A stretch of DNA of 64,000 nucleotides. Source: Flectobacillus roseus (GTDB lineage Bacteria > Bacteroidota > Bacteroidia > Cytophagales > Spirosomataceae). The stretch is taken from NCBI RefSeq assembly GCF_030056665.1, contig NZ_JASHIG010000014.1; one strand, 5' to 3'. Shown here piece by piece: positions 18,790-27,873 of this stretch (position 1 is the stretch's first letter; every line of letters starts with the position of its first letter). Under the pieces are notes generated by a model that worked only from the letters and a program-made list of their open reading frames with translations, did no database searches and had not been told where the DNA came from. Made by a program: the position numbers and the translations under genes.

Positions 18790-18878
18790 GGTATGAGCTA
18801 TCAGCTTTTGATTATTTTAAAAAATTAAGTTAATCAAAATGGCCGAAAGCTCATAGCCGATGACTGAAAGCTGTTGTA
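18790..18878. repeat. Inverted-repeat intergenic element, related phrase
   Basis: GAGCTATCAGCTTTTGATT faces AATCAAAATGGCCGAAAGCT, with the phrase ATGACTGAAAGCTG beyond it. The wording resembles the GAAAGCC part of the dispersed repeat family. It lies between susD and the lyase gene. Confidence 0.5.
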
Positions 18879-18880
18879 CC

Positions 18881-20506
18881 TTACCAATTAGGATTTTGCT
18901 TGAGATTTGGATTGAGCGCTAATTCATTAATTGGAATAGGCCATAAATAATCTTTGGCAGGGTCAAATCGAAGGAAAGTCGCATCTTGTACCAAAATATA
19001 ATTGTCAGCTGTGAGTTTTACTGCTGTTGCTGTGCCAAATTCACTCTTGAAAAAGAAATTTCCTATGATTGGTTTTACTAATTCAACTTCAGCCGTTTTC
19101 CAACGAATTAAATCCCAATAGCGGAAACCTTCCACTGCTAATTCTACATGGCGCTCACGACGAATTTCGTTTCGCATCGAAAGCCCATTGGCTGTTGCAA
19201 AGGCATTGGATAATTTTGCGACTTTACCTCTGGTTCTTAATTTGTTGATAGTCAATTCTAAATCAGCATCAGAAATAGATTCGTTGAGTTCATAAGTAGC
19301 TTCTGCATAATTTAGTAAAACTTCTGCATAACGAATCACAACTCCGTCGATGTTAGAGCGTTGCAAAGTCCAGTCGTCGGTATTAAAGTACTTTCTTGAC
19401 AAAAATCCAGTCAATTGAAAGGCTAAAACCGAGACAGAGAAAATAGGATTTGTTCCGATATATGAGTCACCCGATTTCATGATAGTTGAACTCAGACGTT
19501 CGTCTCTATTACTGAATACTTCTGTAGAAATAGTCGGTTTTTTGTACAAAGGCGACTTTTCAATAGGCAAGCCGTCAGTCATCAAGTACGAATCTACAAG
19601 GTTACGAGTTGGACTAGCCGAGCCATTTTCTAAGTTACGAGCCGCAGCATGAGTAAGAACAATGTCGGAAGTACTTACTCCATACTGTTTAACCAAAATA
19701 TTTTCACGATTCTGACGACCTTCTCCTGCCAATTGAAAGATATTGTAATAGCTTGCAAACAAATCATGCTCTTTGCTATCGATAATGGCTTTTGAAGCCG
19801 CCAACGAAATCGTTAAATGTGCTTTGTAATCGCCATAGCCATGAAATTTAGCACGAGTTCCTTCAAATAATGCTGCCCGTGATTTGAGTGCTAATGCGGC
19901 AGTTTTGGTAATTCTACCATAATTGGCAGTACCTAATTGGGTTGGCGTTGGTAGTTTTTCGACAGCAAAATCTAAATCTTTATAAATACTCTGTATAACT
20001 TCTTCACGGGTATTTGCTGGAGCGAATAGCTCTGGAGAGTTTTCTTTTAAAACTGATAAAATTAACGGAACACCACCATAGCGTTGGAATAGGGTGTAAT
20101 ATCCCCATGCTCTAAAGAATCGTGCTTCGGCAATATAACGGTCGACAGTTGCTTGTGTTACACCTGAATTCAAGGCTAGCGGTGCTTTTTCGATAATGTT
20201 ATTGGCTGCTCTAATGAGCTGGTAAGAACTGTTATAAGTGCCATCTGTTGCGGGAGCAATACGTGTACCATCACTTATACCGTTGGGGGCACGTGCGTAG
20301 GTATCGTCCGACCAGTTGTCATCTGTATTGGGTAAGCCAGGCAGATAAGTATACAAAAAATTGGACGCGCTTTGTAAATCTCTTTCGGTTTTCCAGAAAG
20401 CAGGGTCACTAAGTTGTGTTTCAGGAATGCGGTCGACATCGCAAGAACCTAAGCCCATTGTGAGCAATAAGGCCAAAGATATATGTTTGAATAAAGTCTT
20501 TTTCAT
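18881..20506 (-). CDS. SusD/RagB family lipoprotein of the sulfated-glycan locus
   Basis: 541 residues with lipoprotein signal (LTMGLGSC, cysteine 23). Family landmarks are DRIPETQLSDPAFWKTERDLQSASNFLYTY at the start, YIAEARFFRAWGYYTLFQRYGGVPLI, VIRYAEVLLNYAEATYE, and RRERHVELAVEGFRYWDLIRWK. It is predicted to sit on the surface, cap the cognate SusC and bind the oligosaccharide. The susC gene is directly upstream (30-base gap) in the same minus-strand operon and the lyase gene directly downstream, which ties it to import of lyase products. It is a distant relative of the 7826 SusD; the two loci are not recent duplicates as far as I can see. Confidence 0.95.
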   Translation of the reverse strand: MKKTLFKHISLALLLTMGLGSCDVDRIPETQLSDPAFWKTERDLQSASNFLYTYLPGLPNTDDNWSDDTYARAPNGISDGTRIAPATDGTYNSSYQLIRAANNIIEKAPLALNSGVTQATVDRYIAEARFFRAWGYYTLFQRYGGVPLILSVLKENSPELFAPANTREEVIQSIYKDLDFAVEKLPTPTQLGTANYGRITKTAALALKSRAALFEGTRAKFHGYGDYKAHLTISLAASKAIIDSKEHDLFASYYNIFQLAGEGRQNRENILVKQYGVSTSDIVLTHAAARNLENGSASPTRNLVDSYLMTDGLPIEKSPLYKKPTISTEVFSNRDERLSSTIMKSGDSYIGTNPIFSVSVLAFQLTGFLSRKYFNTDDWTLQRSNIDGVVIRYAEVLLNYAEATYELNESISDADLELTINKLRTRGKVAKLSNAFATANGLSMRNEIRRERHVELAVEGFRYWDLIRWKTAEVELVKPIIGNFFFKSEFGTATAVKLTADNYILVQDATFLRFDPAKDYLWPIPINELALNPNLKQNPNW

Positions 20507-20536
20507 AATCCAGAATGTTATATAGAATTTTGGGTT

Positions 20537-23500
20537 TTAGAATGACAAGTTCAAGCCACCAGTGATTGTACCAAAAAATGGATAATCGTTTTGTGAACCG
20601 TTTCTTTGTTCTGGGTTAAAGTAATTGTTAAATACGCCCAATCTTGTCAATGAATACACGTCCTGACCCGACACAAATACTCTTGCGCGTGTGAGACCGA
20701 TTTTCTTTAATACACTCGGTGGAATGGTATAACCAATTTGTATATTTTTCAAACGAGCATATTGTCCATCCATAATCCACTTGTCGGAAGGTAAGTATCT
20801 GAATCCACCTTGTAGATAGGGTCTTGGGAAAGTTGCATTCGGATTTTCTGGAGTCCAATAATCGCGGTGCACTGCCAAAGGTTGTTTCCAAGCTTGTGCC
20901 AATGGTTCAATCGCTTCGCTATTTGGCATAAATGAACGCTCGCCAACACCTTGAATAAAGGCGGTGAAATCAATGGATTTGTATTGGAAACCAAAATTTA
21001 AACCAAATACATATCTTGGTTGGTCGGTTCCTAACATCACCAAATCACCTGGGTCTTCTGGTGTACCTTTTCCTACTGTGATTTTTCCGTCACCATTTTG
21101 GTCTATATACTTTACATCTCCTGCACCTGTGCGACTATCTTGGAAAGCATGAGTTTTTACCTCGTCGTCGGTTTGGAAGTATCCTTCTGTTTTGTAACCC
21201 CAAATCGTATTGAGTGGATAACCTTCTAATAATGAAACCGTTCCAGCGCCCAACACTCTGCGTCCTGCGTAACTCATGAGTTTGTTTTGGTTGTCAGAAA
21301 GATTAAATCCAACATTATAACTAAAGTGCTCCCCGATTTTATCTCTAAATTTCACTTCGAGTTCCCAACCCCAAGACTTCAATTCACCGTTATTGATTTT
21401 AGGAGTTCCTACGCCGAATGTACTTGGTAACTGCAATGGAGTAAGCATATTACGATTGTATTTTACATAATAGTCACCACTGATTTGAAGTTTGTTTTTC
21501 AATAAACCAATATCCAAACCTCCGTTGCTTGTTTCGATGGTTTCCCATGATAAATCTGAAGACGGTACTACACTTTGATAAAAATAGGAAGTACGTGATT
21601 CTGGGCTACCCATTACAAGGCTCGAACCTCTGGTCAGCAAATTGAGATAGTCATAAAAACCTATGCCTAAGGCATTTCCTAATTGTCCCCACGAACCTCT
21701 TACTTTAAATTCAGAGAATAGACCGATATTATTACTAAACCATTTTTCGTGGTGCATATTCCATCCGACAGAGGTTGAAGGGAAAAACTTAATGCGTTTG
21801 CCTGGCGCTAATCTTGAACTTTCGTCGGCACGAAATGTAGCTTCAAACAAAAATCTATCATCATAATTATAATTCAAGCGACCAAAATAAGATTGAAAAG
21901 CATAGGTGTTGATCGTCTCGCTATTACTCTTGGTTTTGTCGTCACCAAGGTTGAGTGTAGGTTGGTCATTACTTACTAGGCTCAATGAAGTTGTACTGGT
22001 AGAGGTAAAACGGCTATCTTCCCATTGGTATCCACCCATGACATGTATTTTGTTTTTCTTGATGCTAAAGTCATAATCTGCCAATAATTGAATGTTGGTA
22101 TTATTGGTAAATTCGTTGGTTACGGCATACGAGTTAGGGTTATTTAGGTAAAAAACAGGAGCAAATCTTCCCCAAAGTTCTACCTGACGAGCAAATCTTC
22201 TTCTTTCTCCAAAGCGATATTGCTGTCCTAATACAGCACGAAGTTGTAAACCTTTTACCACATCTTTGGCAGCCAAGGTAAATACCCCATCGAAGAAGTT
22301 TCTGTCCATATTGTTGTATCCACCCTCTTTTAGCAAAGCATAAGCATTGTTGGCCGACGAACCTGCACCACCATTGAGCCTTCCTTCTGGTGTGAAAATA
22401 GGGAAACGTGTGCGTAAACGATATACCTGATATACTAATCCCTCGCCGTCGGTACTTGCCGATGAAGCTTGTTGGTCTTGCTTGGTATAGGCAATACGTG
22501 AATCCAAAGAAATATGCTTGGTCAGTTGAGAGCCTAAGTTAAAACGAACGTTGTAACGGTCAAGTCGGTCGGGACCAACTCTGAACAAACCTTGTTTACC
22601 GTAATAGCCTAACGATACCAAGTAATTGGTTTTTTCATTTCCGCCTCTTGCCGAGAAATTATGCGTTTGCATAGGCGTATATTTTCTAACCACTTGACCG
22701 ATTTGGTCTTCTTGGTTATAGAATATATATCTTGTTGTATCAGAGGGGTTTACTATATAAGGTACGCCATCTCTGATTCTTTGTAAATCATCATCTGTGT
22801 ATTCAGGACCTGTTTTGGCATTTTTTCTAGCCAAGTTGGCATAAAGCGCTTCTTCCAACAGTGGCAATCTTTCGGGTACATTGAGTGCCCAGTCTACCCC
22901 GATTTGGTTGGAGTAATCGAAAACAGTTTTACCTGATTTTCCTTTTTTAGTAGTAATCAAAATCACTCCACCTGCTGCTTGAGCACCATAAATGGCTGCT
23001 GCTGCGGCGTCTTTCAACACACTAATATTCTCAATATCGTTGGGATTGAGAGTTTGTAAGGTAAAACTAGAAACCGTCACCCCATCTACCAATACCAAGG
23101 GGTCAACATTTCCGTTGGCAGAAGTAGCACCACGAATCTGAATACCAATGCCTTCGTTGCCGGGCTGACCTGTACCACGGGTAATAATCAAGCCAGAAGT
23201 GACACCCTGTAAAGCATTAGCCACGTTTGATACAGGACGGTTTTCGATAACTTTTGAATCAATAGTTGATACTGCTCCCGTCAAATTCGCCTTCTTTTGT
23301 GTACCGTAGCCTACTACCACCACTTCATCAAGCGACTTGTTATCTGATTCTAGCACTACGTTGATAATACTCTGAGAACCAACGGCTATCTCTTTGCTCA
23401 CGAATCCTACAAAAGAGAATACCAATACCGCACCGCTATTGGGAACATTGATTTTGAAACGACCAGTTCCGTCTGAATTGACCCCTCGTGTAGTACCTTT

Positions 23501-24067
23501 CAAAGCAATATTAACCCCTGCTAGCGGTTCGCCTTTTTCATCGGTCACTTTTCCAGATATACTTTGTTCCATCACCACTTGCAACTGGGCTGGTGAGAGC
23601 ATTGGAGCATTGGTATTGAGTACGACAGGATGTTCTGATGAAATAACTTTGGGCAAAAATTCTTCTTTTGTTGAATTGTTTTTGGTATCAGATGATTGTG
23701 AAGGAAATTTCTCTACAATCAAGTATGCGCCAGATTTAGACCTTTTGTATTTTAATTTTGTGGATTCTAGGAGTTTGTCGAGGTTGTTTTCGATTTTTTG
23801 ATTCCAGTCTACTACTTGTTGATTGACGGTTACTTTTTCGATTGTTCCTCCTTCAAACAAAATATCGACACGGTAATGGTTTTTTAATTGTCCGAGTACG
23901 TCTCTGAGTTTTTGAGTATTGTTTGTCAAATGTTGCTCAGTTTTTGTTCTGCTCAAGATATTTTTTTGTGCCATAGCAAATACTTGGGCATTACACGGCT
24001 GTCCTCCCAAAGCCATTGTGCTGAGTAACACACTGGCTTTGAGCATTGCAGGTAAAGCTAGATTCAT
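20537..24067 (-). CDS. SusC/RagA family TonB-linked transporter with STN domain, sulfated-glycan locus
   Basis: 1176 residues. A signal peptide (LKASVLLSTMALGGQPCNAQ) precedes an STN domain (about 48-118, LRDVLGQLKNHYRVDILFEGG). A linker leads to a carboxypeptidase-regulatory-like domain (about 170-240, ISGKVTDEKGEPLAGVNIALKG). The motif SLDEVVVVGYGTQKK, the plug (VLVDGVTVSSF, VLKDAAAAAIYGAQAAGGVILITTK) and the barrel ending TGGLNLSF follow. The STN domain means it can signal to the FecR encoded 31 bases upstream, so ligand binding should release the sigma factor and switch on the locus. Paired with the downstream SusD; energised by TonB. Confidence 0.95.
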   Translation of the reverse strand: MNLALPAMLKASVLLSTMALGGQPCNAQVFAMAQKNILSRTKTEQHLTNNTQKLRDVLGQLKNHYRVDILFEGGTIEKVTVNQQVVDWNQKIENNLDKLLESTKLKYKRSKSGAYLIVEKFPSQSSDTKNNSTKEEFLPKVISSEHPVVLNTNAPMLSPAQLQVVMEQSISGKVTDEKGEPLAGVNIALKGTTRGVNSDGTGRFKINVPNSGAVLVFSFVGFVSKEIAVGSQSIINVVLESDNKSLDEVVVVGYGTQKKANLTGAVSTIDSKVIENRPVSNVANALQGVTSGLIITRGTGQPGNEGIGIQIRGATSANGNVDPLVLVDGVTVSSFTLQTLNPNDIENISVLKDAAAAAIYGAQAAGGVILITTKKGKSGKTVFDYSNQIGVDWALNVPERLPLLEEALYANLARKNAKTGPEYTDDDLQRIRDGVPYIVNPSDTTRYIFYNQEDQIGQVVRKYTPMQTHNFSARGGNEKTNYLVSLGYYGKQGLFRVGPDRLDRYNVRFNLGSQLTKHISLDSRIAYTKQDQQASSASTDGEGLVYQVYRLRTRFPIFTPEGRLNGGAGSSANNAYALLKEGGYNNMDRNFFDGVFTLAAKDVVKGLQLRAVLGQQYRFGERRRFARQVELWGRFAPVFYLNNPNSYAVTNEFTNNTNIQLLADYDFSIKKNKIHVMGGYQWEDSRFTSTSTTSLSLVSNDQPTLNLGDDKTKSNSETINTYAFQSYFGRLNYNYDDRFLFEATFRADESSRLAPGKRIKFFPSTSVGWNMHHEKWFSNNIGLFSEFKVRGSWGQLGNALGIGFYDYLNLLTRGSSLVMGSPESRTSYFYQSVVPSSDLSWETIETSNGGLDIGLLKNKLQISGDYYVKYNRNMLTPLQLPSTFGVGTPKINNGELKSWGWELEVKFRDKIGEHFSYNVGFNLSDNQNKLMSYAGRRVLGAGTVSLLEGYPLNTIWGYKTEGYFQTDDEVKTHAFQDSRTGAGDVKYIDQNGDGKITVGKGTPEDPGDLVMLGTDQPRYVFGLNFGFQYKSIDFTAFIQGVGERSFMPNSEAIEPLAQAWKQPLAVHRDYWTPENPNATFPRPYLQGGFRYLPSDKWIMDGQYARLKNIQIGYTIPPSVLKKIGLTRARVFVSGQDVYSLTRLGVFNNYFNPEQRNGSQNDYPFFGTITGGLNLSF

Positions 24068-24098
24068 AGAAAATTTATTTAGAAGGTAATGGAATATT

Positions 24099-25094
24099 TT
24101 ATTTCTCCGAAAGCACGAAAGTATTTCCTGTTTTGGATAATTTGAGGTCTAATAATTCTACAACGGTATTCAATAATTCTTCTGCATTTTGGGCTTTGTA
24201 TGAGCCTACAAGCGTTCTTTTGGCAAGTGAATCGTTTTGTAATTTGATTTTTACACCATAATTTTCTTCCATAATTTGAGTAAACTCAAACAGGTTGGTA
24301 TCTTCAAAAATTAATCGGTTTTGTTGCCAAGCAATGATTGGGTCAAATGTTTTGGCAGTATCTTTTTGTACATGGTTGCTTATATCCAACTTGACCAATT
24401 CGCCAGGACGCATAGTAATTTCCTTTTTGACTTGGTTTTCTTGGTATTCTAATCTAACTTTTCCTTTATTCAGAATTACTTTTGCGCCTCTATCTCTACT
24501 GAAAACACTAAATTCTGTGCCCAGAACAACTACGTCAAAATTACGTTTTGTTTTTACGATAAATTTCTGATTATCAGGTGTATGTGTTACTGAGAAAACT
24601 GCTTCTCCCGATAGTTCAACTTCTCTATTTTTAGTGCCAAATCCAAATCGTGGGACTTTCAATGTCGAATTGGCATTGAGTGTAACCATCGTACCGTCAG
24701 CCAATTTAATTTTATCAACTTGACCAAAGTTCGTCTCATAAATTTGGTATTGAAAATGATCTTTAAAATACCAAGAACCTAAACTAATCATCAAACACGC
24801 TGCTGCTACTCGACTGACTTTGAGCCATATATTGCTTTTCTGTTCTGTTTCATCACCCACAAGTGTAAGTACGTATTGGTCGGTTTGTTCCATGATTTGT
24901 CTAAAATCTTGAAGACGTTTCTCTACAGAAGGATTATATTGAGGGTGTTGAGTTTCCCACTCCAACAACCATAAATAGAACAATTCTTGGTTTTTCGGTT
25001 TTTTGAGCCATTCTTCAATGGATTGTTTTTGCAGAGGCGAACTTTTCCCTGCAAAATGCTCAAAAAGTATTTGTCTATTCACTACAGATTCCAT
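24099..25094 (-). CDS. FecR family anti-sigma factor
   Basis: 331 residues. The cytoplasmic N-terminus (about 1-90) includes SIEEWLKKPKNQELFYLWL. One membrane segment is at about 92-110 (VAAACLMISLGSWYF). The FecR domain is at about 120-220 (FGQVDKIKLADGTMVTLNANSTLKVP; REVELSGEAVFSVTH). A C-terminal DUF4974-like domain follows (about 255-328, FEDTNLFEFTQIMEENYGVKI). It senses the STN domain of the SusC gene directly downstream and holds the sigma factor encoded directly upstream. The order sigma-fecR-susC-susD on the minus strand is the standard arrangement. Confidence 0.92.
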   Translation of the reverse strand: MESVVNRQILFEHFAGKSSPLQKQSIEEWLKKPKNQELFYLWLLEWETQHPQYNPSVEKRLQDFRQIMEQTDQYVLTLVGDETEQKSNIWLKVSRVAAACLMISLGSWYFKDHFQYQIYETNFGQVDKIKLADGTMVTLNANSTLKVPRFGFGTKNREVELSGEAVFSVTHTPDNQKFIVKTKRNFDVVVLGTEFSVFSRDRGAKVILNKGKVRLEYQENQVKKEITMRPGELVKLDISNHVQKDTAKTFDPIIAWQQNRLIFEDTNLFEFTQIMEENYGVKIKLQNDSLAKRTLVGSYKAQNAEELLNTVVELLDLKLSKTGNTFVLSEK

Positions 25095-25125
25095 AATTTT
25101 TCAACGTGTTTGTTTATCAGGTTTT

Positions 25126-25797
25126 TTAAAATAAAAAGTATAGACTAATCCATAAAAATAGGTCTTTGAGGCCAAACTTCAGGGCTTGTATTGCCTTGTG
25201 AATATGTGTTTCGACAGTGCGATGTGAAATATCAAGTTCGTCGGCAATTTCTTTAGCCTTTTTACCTTCAAAGCGATTCATCAAAAAAACTTTTTGACAC
25301 TGTTTAGGTAATGTGTTGATTATCAGTTCTATTTTTTGGTGTAACTCTTCATATTGCATGATTTGCTCGGGTAGTTCGGCACCTTCAATATGGTAGACTT
25401 TCTCAAGCGAATCACTTTGTTTAAACTCATTAGCCAAATAATTCAGGGCTCTATTTCGTACTGCTCTAAACAAATAAGCACGATATGAGGTGGTAACTGA
25501 TTGATAAGACTGGGTTTTCCAAAAATGACAAAAGACATCACTGACAATATCTTCGGCTACCTCTTTGATATATACGTACCTGATGGCGTGTGAGCAAAGT
25601 GCTCGGTAGTACATCCCAAAAAGTATTTCACAACCTTTTTGTGGATGCGTCTGAAAAGCAAGCTTTGCCGCTAGTTCAGCTCCATCAATAATTTTCCCCT
25701 CAGTCTCTGGTTGTGGTTCTACAAAGCCCAAAGTTGGATGATCATTTTCAGTAGTTATAGATTTAGGTTCTTGACGAATCATAGTTAAGTCTTTCAC
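25126..25797 (-). CDS. ECF (FecI-like) RNA polymerase sigma factor
   Basis: 223 residues. Sigma region 2 is visible as LFGMYYRALCSHAIRYVYIKEVAEDIVSDVFCHFW (about 60-95). Region 4 is INTLPKQCQKVFLMNRFEGKKAKEIADELDISHRTVETHIHKAIQALK (about 155-205), the promoter -35-type recognition helix-turn-helix. The protein begins with an unusual 40-residue polar extension (MKDLTMIRQEPKSITTENDH...) that may hold an alternative later start, but no better ATG stands out. It is separated from the FecR gene by 31 bases and is the probable activator of the downstream operon. Confidence 0.9.
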   Translation of the reverse strand: MKDLTMIRQEPKSITTENDHPTLGFVEPQPETEGKIIDGAELAAKLAFQTHPQKGCEILFGMYYRALCSHAIRYVYIKEVAEDIVSDVFCHFWKTQSYQSVTTSYRAYLFRAVRNRALNYLANEFKQSDSLEKVYHIEGAELPEQIMQYEELHQKIELIINTLPKQCQKVFLMNRFEGKKAKEIADELDISHRTVETHIHKAIQALKFGLKDLFLWISLYFLF

Positions 25798-25938
25798 ACA
25801 TTTTGATGCTGTTATACTGTAAAGACAAAAAAGGCGTAAAAACTACGTAGTGTAAAATGATAATTTTTTAAAAATTTTAAGAAAAAGTATTTTTAATCTA
25901 ATTTTTTAGGATTCAAAAAGAGATATACACCATAAAAA

Positions 25939-25964
25939 AGGTGCTGAATAAGTCTCCAGCACCT
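25939..25964 (-). terminator. Terminator of the sulfatase gene
   Basis: Read on the minus strand, AGGTGCTG and CAGCACCT form an 8-base stem with a 10-base loop, followed by TTTTTT. It separates sulfatase transcription from the sigma gene. Confidence 0.75.
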
Positions 25965-25982
25965 GTGTAAAAAGTATTAATT

Positions 25983-26062
25983 GGGGATGTTGGATTTTTG
26001 ATTTCGGAAGTATAGCATATTACTTAATCCTCAATCCCGAAATCAACAATCCCAAATCCACT
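25983..26062. repeat. Imperfect inverted GGATTTCGG-type repeat
   Basis: GGGATGTTGGATTTTTGATTT on the left faces the near-complement CCCGAAATCAACAATCCC on the right. The same phrase GGATTTCGGAAG appears near 9530 in another intergenic gap. The right end abuts the sulfatase stop codon. Confidence 0.5.
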
Positions 26063-27686
26063 ATCGAAAGATTTTTCCACTCTTTTCGAGTTCTTTATAT
26101 TTGGCAATATACATTTTGTCAAGTTCTTCTGAATCTTTGTATTTGATACGCAATTGGGCGAGTCTTTTATGTAAATCTGCCTTGATTTTGGCATAGGTAG
26201 GGTCATTATAGACATTTTTCAACTCATTTTTATCTTTCCTACGGTCGTATAATTCCCATTCATCTACATCATAATAGAAATGAATCAGCTTAAATTGTTC
26301 GGTCACGATGCCATAATGGCGTTTGACCATGTGTACACTTGGGTATTCGTAATAATGGTAATAGGCGGCATCTCTAAAGTTTTTGCCTTGGCCTTTAAAG
26401 ATAGGAATCAGACTTTCGCCCTGCATATCTGAAGGAGGTTTGATACCCGCCGCTTCAAGAAATGTCTGCGCAAAATCTAGATTTTGAACCATTTGAGAAT
26501 TTTTAGAACCAGCTTTAATAATACCAGGCCATTTTACGATTAAAGGTGTTTTGAAAGATTCATCAAAAATAAATCGCTTGTCAAACCAGCCGTGTTCGCC
26601 CAGATAAAATCCTTGGTCAGAAGTGTACACCACAATTGTGTTTTCATCCAAACCGTTTTCCTTCAAAAAATCTAATACTTTTCCAACACCCTCATCCACC
26701 GAAGCAATACAGCCTAGATAGTCTTGCATATATCGCTGATAACGCCATTGCATTTTTTCTTTTTCGGTCATACTTGGGTATTTCTTGATAAACTCCTCAT
26801 TCATAGGTCGGTAAGTGTCGTCCCAAACTTTTCTTTGTTCAGGATTCATACGACCAACCGTACCATTGTACAATGCTATATCATAAGAATGAGATTCTTT
26901 GATACCCAGTTTTTTCATATTTTCTGGGAAAATCTTTGAGTCACCTGCCCAATTCATGTGCTTGAGAAGGTTCATTTCGGCTTCTTTGGCGGCTGTTCCA
27001 CGTCCTTCGTAATTATCAAAAAGGGTACTTGGCTCGGGGAAAGTTTTATGGATAAATTCTTTATAATGACGCTCCGCAGGAATCCATTCACGATGTGGAG
27101 CTTTATGCAAATACGCTAAAAAGAAAGGCTTTTCGGGGTCTCTTTCATTTTTGAGCCAGTTGAGCGTAATATCCGTAATCAGATCGGTCACATACCCGAT
27201 AAGCTTTTTGGGACCTTCTTTTTTAGTAATAATATCAGGGTTGTAATAGTTGCCTTGATCGGGCAAAATCTGAAACTCATCAAAGCCTTTGGGGTTATTG
27301 CCAAAATGCAACTTTCCGAACATAGCTGTCTGATAACCATTGGCTTGTAATAATTGTGGAAAGGTAATATTGGTCGTGTCGAATGGAAAATAGTTGTCAA
27401 TTTTGCCATTGATATGGCTATGTTTTCCTGTTAAAATGACAGCTCGAGAAGGCGCACAAATTGAGTTGGTAACGCAAGCATTGGTAAAAAGCATACCATC
27501 TTTGGCAATTCTGTCGATGTTGGGTGTGCTTGTCAAACGTTTATCATAAGCCGAAATAGCTTGATAGGCATGGTCATCAGACATGATGAATACAATGTTG
27601 GGACGTTTGGGCTTGTGTGGTTTTAGTGCCATAAATACACCAACGATACCTCCCAGTAGCAGTAGGATGACGGAAATTTTTTTCAT
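26061..27686 (-). CDS. Type I (formylglycine-dependent) sulfatase
   Basis: 541 residues with an N-terminal hydrophobic anchor or signal (VILLLLGGIVGVFMALK). The sulfatase core starts with RPNIVFIMSDDHAYQAISAYD (metal-binding Asp pair at 37-38). The CAPSR motif with Cys77 is the residue matured to formylglycine. YTSDQGFYLGEHGWFDKRF supplies metal and substrate ligands. The C-terminal subdomain (YYDVDEWELYDRRKDKNELKNVY) is the DUF4976-like part. The layout resembles N-acetylglucosamine-6-sulfatase-type family S1 enzymes, but regiospecificity is inference. It lies upstream of sigma/FecR/SusCD/lyase/GH88 on the same strand, so it probably desulfates the same polymer in the periplasm. Maturation needs a sulfatase-modifying enzyme encoded elsewhere. 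Confidence 0.92.
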   Translation of the reverse strand: MKKISVILLLLGGIVGVFMALKPHKPKRPNIVFIMSDDHAYQAISAYDKRLTSTPNIDRIAKDGMLFTNACVTNSICAPSRAVILTGKHSHINGKIDNYFPFDTTNITFPQLLQANGYQTAMFGKLHFGNNPKGFDEFQILPDQGNYYNPDIITKKEGPKKLIGYVTDLITDITLNWLKNERDPEKPFFLAYLHKAPHREWIPAERHYKEFIHKTFPEPSTLFDNYEGRGTAAKEAEMNLLKHMNWAGDSKIFPENMKKLGIKESHSYDIALYNGTVGRMNPEQRKVWDDTYRPMNEEFIKKYPSMTEKEKMQWRYQRYMQDYLGCIASVDEGVGKVLDFLKENGLDENTIVVYTSDQGFYLGEHGWFDKRFIFDESFKTPLIVKWPGIIKAGSKNSQMVQNLDFAQTFLEAAGIKPPSDMQGESLIPIFKGQGKNFRDAAYYHYYEYPSVHMVKRHYGIVTEQFKLIHFYYDVDEWELYDRRKDKNELKNVYNDPTYAKIKADLHKRLAQLRIKYKDSEELDKMYIAKYKELEKSGKIFR

Positions 27687-27836
27687 AGATAGTTAAATGG
27701 TTGAAATTGGGCTTAAAACTAGAAAATTAGCGTAATGTTTCAAAGTGATACAATCAAAACTGGAAATATGTTTGAGTTAAAAAGTCAAAAGTGCTATTTC
27801 AAGTTTTGTTGGTTCAAATGTAATACCTAATTAAAC

Positions 27837-27868
27837 AAAAAGAGTCTTGATTGCTCAAAACTCTTTTT
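27837..27868 (-). terminator. Terminator of the gal-like operon
   Basis: AAAAAGAGT and ACTCTTTTT form the outer stem, TTGA and TCAA the inner stem, with one mismatch between them. It lies 5 bases beyond the galD stop codon on the minus strand, and the A/T arms allow termination in either direction. Confidence 0.8.
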
Positions 27869-27873
27869 GGAAA

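Noticed and set aside
23394..23801. 135-residue ORF antisense to the second SusC
   Set aside because: Shadow of the conserved SusC coding frame; no domain or signal visible.
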